Assembly (NCBI GenBank): GCA_037893225.1
Contig: JAZGUH010000195.1
Span: forward strand, 992,001 to 1,056,000
Source of the DNA: Hippasteria phrygiana
Taxonomy: Eukaryota; Echinodermata; Asteroidea; Valvatida; Goniasteridae
DNA: 64,000 nt
Direction: 5' to 3'
Shown here: piece by piece, positions 21,187-33,307 of the stretch
How positions within the stretch are numbered: the first letter of the stretch is position 1
Layout: the number at the start of each line of letters is the position of its first letter
Made by a program: the position numbers and the translations under genes
The notes under the pieces: model-generated
Databases searched by the model: none
Seen by the model: the letters and a program-made list of their open reading frames with translations, nothing else
Told to the model about the DNA's origin: nothing

Positions 21187-21864
21187 AAAGCCCTGTCCGC
21201 ACTGGACTTATTTTGGTAAAACTTACCGAGACAATGGGTACTTTTCCCATTTTAAGTCCAGTGCGGACAGCCTAGGACGTTTTCCTCTCAGTTACTTTTC
21301 CTTAGTCCAGCGGTTACTTCTCCTTAGTCCAGCGGTTACTTCTACCGGCCAACTGCTGCCCAGGAAAACTGACCAGGTAACTTTTCCCGAGACGATAAGT
21401 CCAGTGCGTAAAAGCGGCTCAGGAAAGCGTACATCCGGACCGAGCGCGAGGTCATGCTACACTGGGACACCACGCATGCGCTTTGCATTGCTTCATCGCG
21501 GTGCGGTGCACGTGTTTTCAAATTCCAGTGCGTTGTTCCTTTTTTGTCTGCAATCATGGCAGATATTATTATTGATACAGTCAGAAGTTTGATTGGTGCT
21601 AATCGATGTAGTCCTATATGTACACATCAGCCGGAAAAATGAAAAGGCATGCGTGATTTGGGTCAATCTTGTCAATGTAGAAAGGTCACGCAAAGCGCCC
21701 TCATGCGTCCTTATATTGACAGCTCGGTTACTTCTCCCACGGTCTCGGTAAAATTTTCCCATGTCGAAAGTCCAAGTGCGGACAGTGGTCACATTTGACC
21801 ATTTTTCATTTTACCATCGTCTCAGTAAAACCTTCCGAAAAATAAGTCCAGTGCGGACACGGCT
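21187..21864. mobile_element. Non-autonomous transposon (TTA target) inside the LINE
   Basis: A 678-bp element with inverted ends containing TGTCCGCACTGGACTTATTT, flanked by TTA (21184-21186, 21865-21867). Removing it and one TTA rejoins the LINE frame as IISK-ILERWVHS, which fixes the ends. A 3-bp TWA duplication fits PIF/Harbinger-type elements. No transposase is encoded. Confidence 0.8.
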
Positions 21865-21867
21865 TTA

Positions 21868-23477
21868 GAGATAATTGGCAGTATAGAAATAGGCCGATAA
21901 TTACCTGTACTACATTTATCTCCTCCCTTGTGAATTGGTGTTACCAAGGCGTGTTTCCAAACTTTAGGGTATTGCTCGCATGTTATGGAGAGGTTAAAAA
22001 TATAAGTTGAAGATTTAGTAATGTAAGGGGAAGCAATTTTAATCATTTTAACACTGATGCCATCCGGACCTGTTGCTTTCCCAACCGACATGGATGATAT
22101 TTGCTTTTGAACGAACTCTTCTGTAATATTAGGTACAGTGCATTCTTCAAGTTCATCCAGAGAATCAACAATAGAGGCGTACATGTAGGTATCATTGTTT
22201 TCAAGTTCGCCCGATGGGCAATTTCTAGCTGTACGTTTTCCTATTGTAGAAAAGTGTTCATTTAATGTATCAGCAATGTCAGTGGGATCGTCAATATTTT
22301 CGCCATTTGGGGAAGTGATAGAATTTGGAGCAATTTTCTGCTTTTTAGGAAGTACCTCCTTTAGTTTTTTCCATAGCATAGATGAATTGCTTTTATTTTC
22401 TTCTATAGCTGATGTATAGTATTCGCTCTTCTTAGTGCGGATTTTATTAGTTACATTATTCCGCAGCTTTTTGTAAGAGTCCCAATCGATCTGTGAGCCT
22501 GAGCGTTTTGCGATTTTGTGTGCACGATCCCGCTGTCTCATAAGTTTAAGAATTTCGCAATCGAGCCAAGATAAAGAGGCACCCCGAATACGTTTAGTTT
22601 TGATTGGCGCATGAAAGTTAATAATACTCATAAATATGGAGTGCCATTTGCACCACGCTTCATCAACATCATAAGAGTCCAGTACATCTTGCCATGGTGC
22701 ATTAAGGAGGTCGTCTTTAAATGCATCATTGTCTATATTTGTAAGACATCGAACATTTATTGAGCGACCTTTAATTTTTGGTGTTTTCCAACTATGTTGA
22801 CCATAAACAAGATAATGGTCACTGATTAGGACTGGTAATATACACCACATTCCTTTATTACATTGTAGCTCTGGATGGGAGCTGAAAATGAGATCGATTA
22901 TTGTTTGAGTGGACTCAGTGACACGTGTTGAGTCATGTATGAGTTGCGCCAATTGGAATATACCAAAACAAGAAATAATTGGGTTTGAGTTCATACTATC
23001 ATCGTCAACTGAAACATCATAATTAAAGTCCCCAGTTGCAATAATTTCTTTACATTCACAGGAGGCCTTATTAATAATATCACTTAGTTTATCAATGAAT
23101 TCAACAGAGCTTGAAGGTGGCCTATAAATAGAACTAATAAGCACAGGCTGTCTTTGTTTACACCTAATTTCAACCCATATGCACTCGACATCATCTGTTT
23201 CAAGATCCTCACGACGAGTGAAAGTTAAATTGTTTCGGATGTACATGGCAACCCCACCACCATGCCGGTTCCTGTCTTTTCTGACAATGGACAAATTTGG
23301 TAATGTGATTTCATCGTCGGAGATTGAGGCATTGCAGAAAGTTTCATTTAGACAGATGATATCGAATGGATTTGTAGACATTAAAATTTTAAATTGGTCA
23401 AATTTGTTTATTAAACTTCTCACATTAAGATGGGCGAATGAGAATCCCCCTGGAGCTTCGGTTGTAGATAACGCCAT
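21868..23477 (-). pseudogene. LINE endonuclease and RT N-terminal half
   Basis: A minus-strand frame of about 535 codons before the insertion. It contains an APE-type endonuclease: FAHLNVRSLINK, the catalytic glutamate in ICLNETF, SSIYRPPSS, the ATGDFNYDV block and SDHYLVYGQHS near residue 220. The linker and RT start follow (GKATGPDGISVKMIK, NYRPISILPIISK). The endonuclease nicks the genomic target and the RT primes from the nick. No internal stop was seen. The true start may lie further upstream in another frame. Confidence 0.85.
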
Positions 23478-23779
23478 CTGTTAAGTCTATCGTAGATTTT
23501 TGCCTTGTGGATTGAGCAGCTCTCTGACCGTTTTTAGGTATTGGTCCCATTCCTGGCCTCGATAGTGTGTCTGGGTTAGTGGCTGATGGATAAAATGTGC
23601 GATGGATAAAATGTGCGATTTTCAGAGATTTCAGATTTAGTTGTACGTTCAAGTTGTCCCAAGTCGAGTTGAAAAACCATTGAGTTGTCTGACACCCTGC
23701 TTTATTACACGTGTATGGGCAGACCACAGGGCAGACCACAGGTCCAACCACAGGGCAGATAGGATTTGATAATTGACAA

Positions 23780-23900
23780 GGTTTTTTTTACGACGAGTAC
23801 GATTATGAGTACTTTATGACGAATATGAGTACATGGATTTCTTTTCATGGGAGTACGAATCCGAGTACATTTTCATGAGTACGAGTACTACAACACTGCA
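23780..23900. repeat. GAGTACGAGTACAT-type repeat, copy 2
   Basis: Five or more GAGTAC words with the terminal ACTACAACACTG motif; relative of 18383-18550. Confidence 0.5.
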
Positions 23901-24591
23901 GTGAGGGCATAAATTGGAGGGAATTAGGAGTAGGCTTGGGCAAGAGTCTACTGTAATTGACTCCAAGATTGGAATTGGAATCGTAATTCCAATATTTTGA
24001 GGAGTCAACTCTTTGAGACGTCCCATACCTACTCTGTTCAAATTGATTCCAGACAATGCGCAATGAAAAATAGCACCGTTTTTCAAAATAATGCAAGTCT
24101 GGTTTGTCACACAAAGCCCTCATTTGGGTGCATGTGTTGCAATAACCATGCGTACTGACTGCAGTAGCTGTATTACGCAATTTTAGTGCAAGTAATGCAT
24201 GAAAAACTTGACTACACGTACAACGTAGTGCAGTATGCAATCCTTGAATTAATAGCCAAACAGCAAATAATCAGTTAAAATCATGGACAGGGAGGAAGAA
24301 GTGGAGCAATTATGAATGATGCATTATTGGTAAGACAAATTTCACTAAGCTGTTCAGTAGAGCCGCACAGGTGGGTTCAAACCTAATCAGAATCTCAAAA
24401 GAACAAAAATATCTTGTAGTAAAAAATAAATAAATCATTGCCTTGTGCAATGTCTATGCCCTGTGCAAATGAATGAGGCCAGTGATGATAGCGCTATACA
24501 AATGTAGGTTAGTTTTTCTTTAACCCTAACCTTCCCTAACCTGCCAAAATCAAACACCCCTTTGTGTTGAATTTTGTGTGATTGGGTACTG
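23901..24591. other. Intronic stretch
   Basis: No gene or clear repeat. Short TAACCCTAACC words near 24521 are too few to be telomeric. Confidence 0.5.
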
Positions 24592-24725
24592 TAGAGCCTT
24601 GGCACCATCACTTTGCATGGGACTTGATGCCATGATTTTTTCTAAGTACAAAGAATGTGCCATTGGTTTACTACACAGTGTTGGAGTTTGTGTGGTTGGG
24701 GAAGGATTCTAGTAAAAAGGCTTGG
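24592..24725. repeat. Interspersed repeat, copy B
   Basis: Counterpart of 9057-9215 (GCCTTGGCACCAT, AAAGAATGTGCCAT, CACAGTGTTGGA). Confidence 0.6.
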
Positions 24726-25147
24726 GCTGTTAGGGTTAATACAATGTACATGTAAACACCCCAGTAACCTCAATCCTCTGAAATCATCCAGCACCTGATT
24801 GGGCCTGATGACCTGGATCTTCCATTTTCCTCCATAGGCAAAATCCTCGGGCTTCATACATGTATGTCTAAAAAAGGAAAATTTTCTCTTTAATAGGCAA
24901 TTTGTTTGCCAATGAAAAATATGACCTTACAAGTATTTCTTAACCCCTTGCCACCGGTTGACACATACGTGCGGATTGAAAATTGCCACCAGGCCGGTTG
25001 ACACATGTGCGAATCTCTGCACTTTCAATCCATTATTGGGGTATCCCTTACAAAAATGTCCTGTGGTATTACCACAAAAATACCACATGAAATTTACCAC
25101 AAGAAATTCCTGTGGTTTTTTGGGACATTTTTACCACAGGAAGGCTG

Positions 25148-25560
25148 TGGTAATTCCTGTGGTAATATTCCTGTGGTAATATTCCTGTGGTAATATTCCT
25201 GTGGTAATATTCCTGTGGTAATATTCCTGTGGTACTATTCCTGTGGTACTATTTCTGTGGTAATATTCCTGTGGTAATATTCCTGTGGTACTATTCCTGT
25301 GGTACTATTCCTGTGGTACTATTCCTGTGGTACTATTTCTGTGGTACTATTTCTGTGGTACTATTTCTGTGGTACTATTTCTGTGGTACTATTTCTGTGG
25401 TACTATTTCTGTGGTACTATTTCTGTGGTACTATTTCTGTGGTACTATTTCTGTGGTACTATTTCTGTGGTACTATTTCTGTGGTACTATTCCTGTGGTA
25501 CTATTCCTGTGGTAATATTTGTGTAATAACATTCTTGTGGTAAAATTCCTGTGGTAAAAT
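25148..25560. repeat. 14-bp tandem array (ATTCCTGTGGTACT)
   Basis: About 29 units in variant blocks (AATATTCC, ACTATTCC, ACTATTTC). All three plus frames stay open as a 14-residue cycle. These frames are a repeat artefact. Confidence 0.95.
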
Positions 25561-27429
25561 TTATTTATCCTGCGGTAATATTCCAATGAAATATACTGGT
25601 ACAGAATTTAATACAGTTTTGGCAAACAATGCAATTCAACTCCTCTTTGAAACTTTATGAAGGACTCTTATTGATCTGCCCATCAACGAAGCTCGGTAGG
25701 TACATGTAGTTAGTTCCAATCACGGCATCCCCTTGTAGATAATCAGCTGTAACTGGTCCTCGAAGTACACCCCTGTAATTGTAAGGAAAAAACACAAAAT
25801 ACGAACAATTAGTTTCTGTACAGGAACATCTATCTGTGATGTAAACAAAACAATTTTATAACTTTTGGTACAGTTCAGATTTACTTTAACAAGTCTAAAA
25901 GTACCCCTAGGCTAGGGTGCATGCAAAATCATATTAAAATTTGAGGATTTGAGACTTTTAGTGTTAAAAAAAGGTACATTTTGCATCGTGTTTAAAACTA
26001 TTAGTTTTTGTTTTTTAGGTGCATTTAGCAGTACAGTCACACACATACATTGTACACGAACCAGCGGAATGCCCCTTATTGCCCTGAAATCCCCCGATAA
26101 GCGGACAAAATGGGTCTCGGTTTAATAACACGGCCGGAATAATGTCTCCGTTCACGTTTTCACGGGGACATTTTTTTAAGATGGGGTGTCTGGTCATAAA
26201 ATCTTGCATTAACTAACCCGTTTCACTGTCAGATACAAGTAAACTTTCTGACATGATTTTCCTATTTTGGCGTACATGTATGCCGTTAACCTTTTTAAAG
26301 CTGCCAGAAAAATAAGGCAAAATAGCCTAAACAAAAAACAACCGGCCCTCGAAGTGCCATGTTTGATTTTGTGCTCAATTTCCGGCATCGCCATTTTGAC
26401 ATTAAATTTCAAGAATCATGGAGGAATAGCTCATTCAGCATGATCAGGGAGAGAGTTCAACACTGCTTAACTTTAAACTAAGGCTATACCCATTCCATAT
26501 GCCAATACACATAAGCCTACATCATGGAGGAAGGAAAGGGGAGTAGGCCCTACATGTACGTACACATGTGCACAGTCATGACAGTGCAAAAATGGGGGCA
26601 CTGCATGCGTGCGTAGGCAAAAAATAAATCCTTCAAATTTCACGAAAATAACTTTAATTATAACCATTTAAACTCACCAGTAGATGCAGTAAACTCTCTC
26701 ATGTCACTCAGGATCTAATATGTTCCAGCAGATGTTGAGATTTTGGCTCAGATACGACAAATAATTGTAGCCTTGTCTTGTCTTGAATCTTGTTGTTCAA
26801 ATCTACCACCTTTTGTACTGACCGCTTAACATATCGATATTCCTACGCATGAAATGCACAACTGCCTCCATTATCCCGTGATTTGGGTAAAGCATTTATC
26901 ATCAAAGTAATCTTTTTTCATTCTAAACATCAATGTAGCATTTTTATCACTCTTCATTGTATGAATGTCCAAATTCTGCACTAGGTGAGGGACTAGTTTG
27001 TGCCGCTTTACACACCTTTTCCTACACTTGCAACAGTACATGTACAGTGAATATGCAGTGTGTGATGCATGAGCACAATGTACGTACAAGTACACACACA
27101 CTGTACATAACAGTGTGCAGTCCTGTGTAGACTATAGCTAGACTGCACTGCTGAGTCATTTATGATGCAATCACGATTGAACTCAAGTCTGCTATTAGAC
27201 TTGTTTCAAGTCTGCAGGAATTTTCTTGTGAAGACTGAATGGTTAATTTGCACTTTTATAATTGTTTTCAGTGTGTGCGGCCACATTTATACTTATCTCA
27301 CATTAACACTGACAATTTAAATGCAATTATACTTTGTAATTCTATTTTTTTACAAGACTTTTAGCATTAATTAATTTTTAAATATTTTTTACGATAATTA
27401 GACTTGTTTCAAGTCTGTAATTGTCTGTC
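25561..27429. other. Interior of the subterminal-repeat element
   Basis: No recognisable coding sequence. Bases 26015-27101 have only short unrelated open frames. Confidence 0.5.
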
Positions 27430-27860
27430 CTGTGGTATCCAGTAAGTACCACTTGTGGTACTTCATGTGGTAATTAGCAGTACCACAGGAATACCACAAG
27501 AAATCGTGTGGTATTCCTGTCATACTGAGACCTTTTACAACATCTTGTGGTACTTCATGTTGTAATTAGCAGTACTACAGGAATACCACAGGAAATTAGT
27601 TTCCTGTGGTAATTTACCACAGGAAATCGTGTGGTATTCCTGTAATACCAAGACCTTTTAAAAAAATATTGTGGTAATTCGTGTGGTAATTAGCAATACC
27701 ACAAGAATACCACAAGAAATTAGTTTCCTGTGGTAATTTACCACAGGAAATCGTGTGGTATTCCTGTCATACCAAGACCTTTTTAAAAAATCTTGTGGTA
27801 ATTCGTGTGGTAATTAGCAATACCACATGAATACCACAGGAATACCACAGGACATTTTTG
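27430..27860. repeat. Right-end palindromic CCACAGGAATACCAC repeats
   Basis: Three to four imperfect copies of a unit of about 115 bp, each with self-complementary halves (GTGGTATTCCTGT and ACAGGAATACCAC), form the right subterminal region of the element. Confidence 0.75.
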
Positions 27861-27899
27861 TAAGGGATTGTGCATGTTATGCTTGGCTGCACAACCTGA

Positions 27900-27970
27900 C
27901 CTGGTTCCCCCTGCCCCCTCCCCCCTCCCCCTGCCCCCTCCCCCCTCCCCCTTCCCCCCCCCCCCCCCAT
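27900..27970. repeat. C/T-rich low-complexity tract
   Basis: Repeated CCCCCTGCCCCCTC words ending in a long C run. Confidence 0.9.
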
Positions 27971-28261
27971 CTAAAACCTGAGGTCAAGGGGTTAATAATA
28001 AGAACCGCCCAGGTGAATTCTAACAAAATGGTAAATGTTATGCAACATCACCGTGGCTCACCTTTTACATTATTTATACAATGTAGCTGTGTATACTACT
28101 GCCAAACTTGGTTCACCATGGCAACGAAACATTAACTTCCAGAAATGAAGAGAAAATGGAGAGTGACTCTTACTGCCATTCCTGTGTGGAGACTCAATCG
28201 TCAAAAATAAAATAAAAAGCTTATCGGATCAGTGAGGACTCATGATGCCCATTATTGAAGG

Positions 28262-28460
28262 CTGCATGCATAAAAAGTAACAAATGCTTACAAGCAGAAG
28301 CACCTCGCAAAAAAACAAAATTCTTATCAAGCAGAAGCAAAAGCAAAAGCAATTGCTTATCAAGCTATTTTACTTAAAAACGTATGAATAATCATTTGCT
28401 TTTGCTATTAGCATTTTCTTATCATTCTTAACAAATGCTTACATGACATGCATGAAGCAC
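28262..28460. mobile_element. AAGCAAATGC fold-back element, copy 1
   Basis: Many AAGCAAATGC / GCATTTGCTT words in both orientations, with TGCATGCATAAAAAG at the left and a partly inverted counterpart at the right. Relatives occur at 38150-38400 and 58010-58230. Confidence 0.5.
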
Positions 28461-28588
28461 AATAGCGGCTGTCATTCTTGTGATTTATGAAGTCAACCCC
28501 CAAACTGCCCAGTTGGCTTGTCTACGTGTACGTGATAGTACATGTACAGTCGATGGCCCCAATTAGCATGAAAGCAAAACCAAGCGTT

Positions 28589-28846
28589 TTAGCTCACTAT
28601 TGCTTTGCATTGTTTACATCTGTGTTGGATACAGAAAACTTTATCCACGTCGGGTGTTGAGCTGATGAGATCCAAAGTACTCGCAACATTTTTAAATGTA
28701 GACTGTGTTATCCCCATCACCTCTGCTACCGAGGTCTGAAAGCCACAGGCTGGACCTGCTGCATGTAACGCAGAGTTGTTTCCATGCGCTGTATGGGTGA
28801 CAAGCACCAACCACGTGTTTCCATATTTTCCGGCAGAAATGTCTGT
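28589..28846 (-). pseudogene. Possible Harbinger transposase fragment, antisense
   Basis: The minus strand reads FQTSVAEVMGITQSTFKNVA, which resembles the helix-turn-helix segment of PIF/Harbinger transposases. It is opposite in orientation to the better preserved transposase at 29-33 kb. Short and uncertain. Confidence 0.3.
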
Positions 28847-29460
28847 ACCAGCTACATGTAAGACTCGTCTTAGGAAGAGTAACTCGCCTTAACGCGCGAC
28901 TCGTCCCAGAATCGATTTCACCAAACATAAGACTCGTCCAATCCATCCTAACTCCCTTAGCAATGCGGCTAAACTCTTCGTAACTGAAGATCGGTCACAT
29001 GGTTGTCTTATCTGCACGAATACATACATACATACAATGTAGAACGATGGCGCTCATGCTTCTCGCTGATCGTGAAGGTCGGCGGGCCATTAGAAGAGAA
29101 AGAATATTCCGGGATAGGACAAATCCTCTCGATAGCCTCAGTGACGAGGAAATACAGAGACGATATAGATTCACCAGACAGGGAATTGTGCAAGTGCTTG
29201 AAAGGGTAACAAATGAACTTAAACCAGACACACAGGTAGGTTTATTGATAACGGCTAACGTTGTGGAAGAGTATTAAATTTCAATTAACGTTAAATTATA
29301 ATTGTGTACATACCACAGGCATACAACTTATTATAATGTCACTGGCGGATGCACGTGAACTTATTTATGTGGGTCAAGAACACAGACCCACCCAAAATTG
29401 TATACGAAATTCTTACTATCACAGGACCCAAAAAGGACGACAGGAAGGAAGGAAGGGGTG

Positions 29461-30646
29461 AAATCCTGATAACTTATGATGCCACGAAAAATATGCAAGA
29501 TTGGTAGCTGAAATGGCTCCCCTCATTAAAGATTACAATAAAATACAAAGTCCTTTGCTTCATACATCAACACATCTTTCTGCCCGCACATTTTTTAATA
29601 GATTTTTTAAAAATCCATTAATTAAAACCCTCCTATACTTATAACTATCACAGCCTATCAAAATCTCTAAACACCAACTCTGACAGTTTGTGTGTGTTTC
29701 AATCCGACATTTGATAGGTTTTGATCTGTACAGCAGCTGGGTCGATTTTGGCCCTGAGAACAGGAGGGTTTAATAACGGGGAGTCCCTGTAGAGCGTACG
29801 CACCGACCCTATCTCATATATTTTGGTTTGTTTTTAAACGGACCGTTCAAAGAAAGGGCAATTTAAGGCAACTTTTATATTAGGGAACACCCAAACTTGT
29901 ACTGTATTACCGGTACGCACCACAATGCCCCAAAAGACTCCAAAAGAAAACAATTTATAATGGAAAAACATCCCACATTCAACGGCCAACCTAATACTTT
30001 TGAAGAAAAAAACACTTTTTTTTTTGGCAAGGGAACTTTTTTACTTTGAGTTATTTGTTCATGCTTTAGGCTATTATCATTTGTCCCGTATTATGACACT
30101 CTAAAGTGGAAGCACCCTATACATACTGGCCTATAACCTTTGAGACAAACAAAAACAAAATAAAGGAACGTTAACTTGGTAGTGGTCATGGTGGGGGGGG
30201 GGTGGGTGGGGGGTGGGGGTATCAACAGGTGTGGTCTAACAGGCGATCTAATAGTTTGTAATGAATATCGCAAAGAGATGTGGTAAAATACGACAGTACC
30301 GGTACTTACTTTATTTGATGCAAATTTAAAAGTTAGAACTACAAAAGTAGCAATTTGTAACATGGCATGGATAAAAGCACTCGTTTATATTTGTTTCTAT
30401 TTTACAAATGTAAAATAAAATAGTTGTTTTGCATTTATTAATAAAAAAAATACAAAAACACAGATACGTGCACATTTATACAAATACTCCCTTCAAACCT
30501 AACTTTTATTTTGCAACATGGATACTACGGGACTGTTTCATTGAAAACGGGAAAACAAAAACTAATCGTGTGACTTATCAAAACCTTCAAACAGTTTCCC
30601 AATAAATAATATCTTTACTCTCAACATTCCAATAATCACTTCACAG
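29461..30646. other. Intron of the Harbinger gene
   Basis: No gene. Bases 30190-30222 are a G-rich run with four or more G tracts that could form a quadruplex. Confidence 0.5.
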
Positions 30647-31590
30647 CGGAGCAATGCGATATCTCCATTGATGTTGATGCAGCTCCTCATCACTACCCTT
30701 CGTTTCTTTGGCACCGGCGCTTTTTACACAGTAGTTATAAGGGGATCTCCATGATATAAGCGTGCCGTCGGTCTGTCAAATTGTTCACCGAGTTGCCAAT
30801 TCACTGGCGAGGTTGACAAATGGTGTCATCAGGTTTCCGGTGGAGCTCCATGATGTTATGAGGATCTAGCAGGAGTTATTTGCTCTGTTACGATTCCCTG
30901 GAGTAATTGGGGCTGTGGACTGCACCCACGTCCACCTGTGTACGAGGTTCCACTGGGCGACGATGAATACCTGTACGTCAATAGGAAAGGATACCACAGT
31001 ATCAATGTTCAAGCTGTGTGTGATGCTTCATTCAAGCATGCACGACAGTGCCGTTCTACACGGAAGCATCCTCGGAGGAATGTTTGATGCTGGCAGGTTT
31101 GTACATTGATCAAAATGGAACAATCAATTGAATAAAAAGATTTAGATTGGGCAAAGAAATAATGGCTAAACAGCATGTATTCTTGTGAACATTCTATCAC
31201 CAAAGAACATACCATCCAACTTTTAATGAGGTATATTCAAACAGGTATTTTGTTTGTATTTTTCCGCGAAATTTCAGACTCTAAGGAATGCTATTTGGCG
31301 ACATGGGTTACGCCCTTCGTCCTTTGCTAATGACTCCAGTACTCGATCCAACAACAAATGCTGAGAGGCGTTATAACAGGTAACTTTTAATGCTCAACTT
31401 TGGAATTATAAGGACATTTCGAAAAATGTTCGGAGGTTTTGTAAATCTAAGGAAGTACTGTATGCGCAAAGATTTCAACCCAAAATTATAAGTGTCTATG
31501 CCAGGCCTGGTCTATGCTTTGTGTCCAATCACTTAGGCATAAAAAATCAACCACTGGCCAAGACCCACTACGTCCTGCTTTAAGCATTAA

Positions 31591-32760
31591 AGAGCAACTA
31601 ATGCCGATTACAATATTGACTTTTTGGACTTATCTGATAGTCCTCCCCAAAACTAATATAACAAGTTTCATGAGTCTGAAAAAAAATGGAAAACAAATTT
31701 GAGCAATGTTGTACGTAGAGTCTGTACGTATTTTTTTGTCTAAGGCTAGTATTACTTGCTGTGCTTTTTGCATGATGATTCATGTATAACACCACGGTAA
31801 ACATTAGTTAAGAGTCATACTTTCCTTTGTTTGCAGTCGGCTTTTATTGGGACCTGCGCGGCGAGTTGTGTGTGAGCTGATGCTATACTCTAGTCTGGCG
31901 ACTTTGATTATGCAGCCCTCATAAGGACCCGCACCTTCTCAGAACTATACACACAATTTCTGTTCTAAGGTACCAGACTCGATCGGATGCAGCCTATACG
32001 GTACCGTACGTGTACAATGCATGTTGAGTCAAGCGAGCGTGGATTGGGAGACGGCCGGGGCTCTGGCTGCTTGAGCCGGCAACCGCAAGGAACGTCGTCG
32101 TGGTTTGGGGCGCGTGAGTCCGGGACAGGATTGGACTGCTCGGTGCCTTTAGAGTTGGAATGGCTCCAGCCTTCAAACGGAATGAGTTTTTATACTAACA
32201 CTATCATCAATACAGTCTTTGGCGAAATGTTCTGCACATATTTTTGACAATTTTGACAGCCGAAAATCAGATATTGTATTGTCTACAAAGTGGACCCACT
32301 GTCGCCTTTGAACTCCATTCAGCACTGGGAATCGCAGGAAGGTTGGGTCACGGTTTTTGTCGCTGTTCCTCGTGTAACCCCCAACACACGATCGAGGCAT
32401 AATGATTATCTCAGAACCATGCCCATACTGAAATAATATCAAAATTTGACAATACACAGGAAAACGGAGGAGTTATGTCACAAAAACTCTTCCAGCAGTA
32501 TCAACTCCACGTCCGTACATGCACTCGTGTTTGGCTGTAGCATCAACCGACTCTACACGTGTACTTCACGGGGTCACGTACATTCATTTACAATAATGAG
32601 CTTTCGCGAAACAGGATAAATGGTTCAGAATAGCAACCCTTTTTTTTTTTTATAAAAAAAATCCCTCTCATCTGCAAACTAATCTTCATCAGTTAAGAGT
32701 ATTTAAACTGTCGGGAAAAGTCCAAAAAGTCAAAATTGTAATCGGCGTTTTAGTTGCTCT
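31591..32760. mobile_element. Kolobok-like TTAA/THAP element (copy 3)
   Basis: 1170 bp between TTAA (31587-31590) and TTAA (32761-32764), with inverted ends starting AGAGCAACTAATGCCGATTA. It lies in the third intron of the Harbinger pseudogene and matches copy 1 apart from internal deletions. Confidence 0.8.
32173..32400 (-). pseudogene. THAP protein with lost zinc ligand
   Basis: Starts MPRSCVGGYTRN, so the second zinc-binding cysteine of the THAP finger is tyrosine and one residue is missing. It keeps CAEHFAKDCIDD and then stops early. Compared with 5074-5421 the AVPTIF-like motif falls in another frame. Non-functional as a zinc finger. Confidence 0.65.
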
Positions 32761-33307
32761 TTAAGTGATTGAGTTTTAAATAGCTCATACAAACACAATA
32801 AATCTTAATCAATTTCATCCAATAACCAATGAATCAAATTTATTAAATTTGAAGTGTAGTTTATTTCATATTTCATGAATTCAACATGACAATGCATGAA
32901 TTAAATAAGGATCTGTGTACATGTGTAACTGCCAAAAAAATAAAAATTAGGTTGTAAAAATCCATTCTTTCATAAAAAAAACCTGTTGATAAAGTTTTTT
33001 TTTTAACCTTCCAGTTTTCTTTTCGTAATGCAGAAGCCACAGTTGCACAAGGTTGACAATGGAACAAGGTTTTGGGCAATTGAAACGGAAGTTCCCCTGT
33101 TCGTCACTGGGACTTCGTGTCGGCCCCCGCAGAGCTTGCCAGATCATCAAGGCCTGTTGTGTGTTACATAACATCTCAAAGGCATTGGGGGAGCCAGAGA
33201 TTGATGCAGAGTTGAGAGATGAGGAAAAGAATGGGGCAGTCCCCTGCGATGGACACATTCAAGAGGGCAGGATGCAAAGGAACAGAATAATTCATACATA
33301 CTTTTGA

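Larger units (their letters stand above)
19576..23750 (-). mobile_element. CR1/L2-type LINE, interrupted by a MITE
   Basis: A minus-strand non-LTR retrotransposon with an endonuclease half (21868-23477), a reverse-transcriptase half (19920-21183) and a 3' region ending in an (ATTT)n-like tail at 19576-19600. The two halves were one frame before a 678-bp element inserted at 21187-21864. The upstream end is not defined; a cysteine-containing frame at 23425-23751 may be 5' sequence. Confidence 0.85.
25045..27866. mobile_element. 2.8-kb inverted-repeat element with subterminal repeat arrays
   Basis: The left end CCCTTACAAAAATGTCCTGT (25045) is the reverse complement of the right end (27847-27866). 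Inside each end are many copies of CCTGTGGTA in opposite orientation: a dense 14-bp array at 25148-25560 on the left and spaced copies at 27430-27860 on the right. The middle (25.6-27.4 kb) is AT-rich and shows no transposase. Terminal arrays of one short motif often serve as transposase binding sites, so a non-autonomous DNA transposon is likely. The superfamily is unknown; the flanks share only AT. Confidence 0.75.
29047..33307 (+). pseudogene. PIF/Harbinger (HARBI1-like) transposase, four exons
   Basis: Exon A 29047-29235 begins MALMLLADREGRR and has DEEIQRRYRFTRQGI. Exon B 30647-31096 has NAISPLMLMQLLITTLRFF and the catalytic block GVIGAVDCTHVHL, then NRKGYHSINVQAVCDA in another frame. 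Exon C 31278-31379 has MTPVLDPTTNAERRYN with the third acidic residue. Exon D 33034-33307 has TMEQGFGQLKRKFPC and ends in a stop. Donor and acceptor phases agree at all three junctions. The copy is dead: an in-frame TAG before the DDE region, frameshifts in exon B, a deletion before HDSAVLHGS, and a TAA at the start of exon C. Such transposases cut and paste elements at 3-bp targets. Confidence 0.8.

Noticed and set aside
24521..24545. Telomere-like TAACCCTAACC
   Set aside because: Only two to three degenerate units; no array.
25148..25560. Regular repeats that could suggest a CRISPR array
   Set aside because: Units are contiguous 14-mers without unique spacers, in a eukaryotic intron within a transposon end.
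28999..29231. Minus-strand frames of 61-78 codons
   Set aside because: Antisense to Harbinger exon A, which has recognisable motifs.
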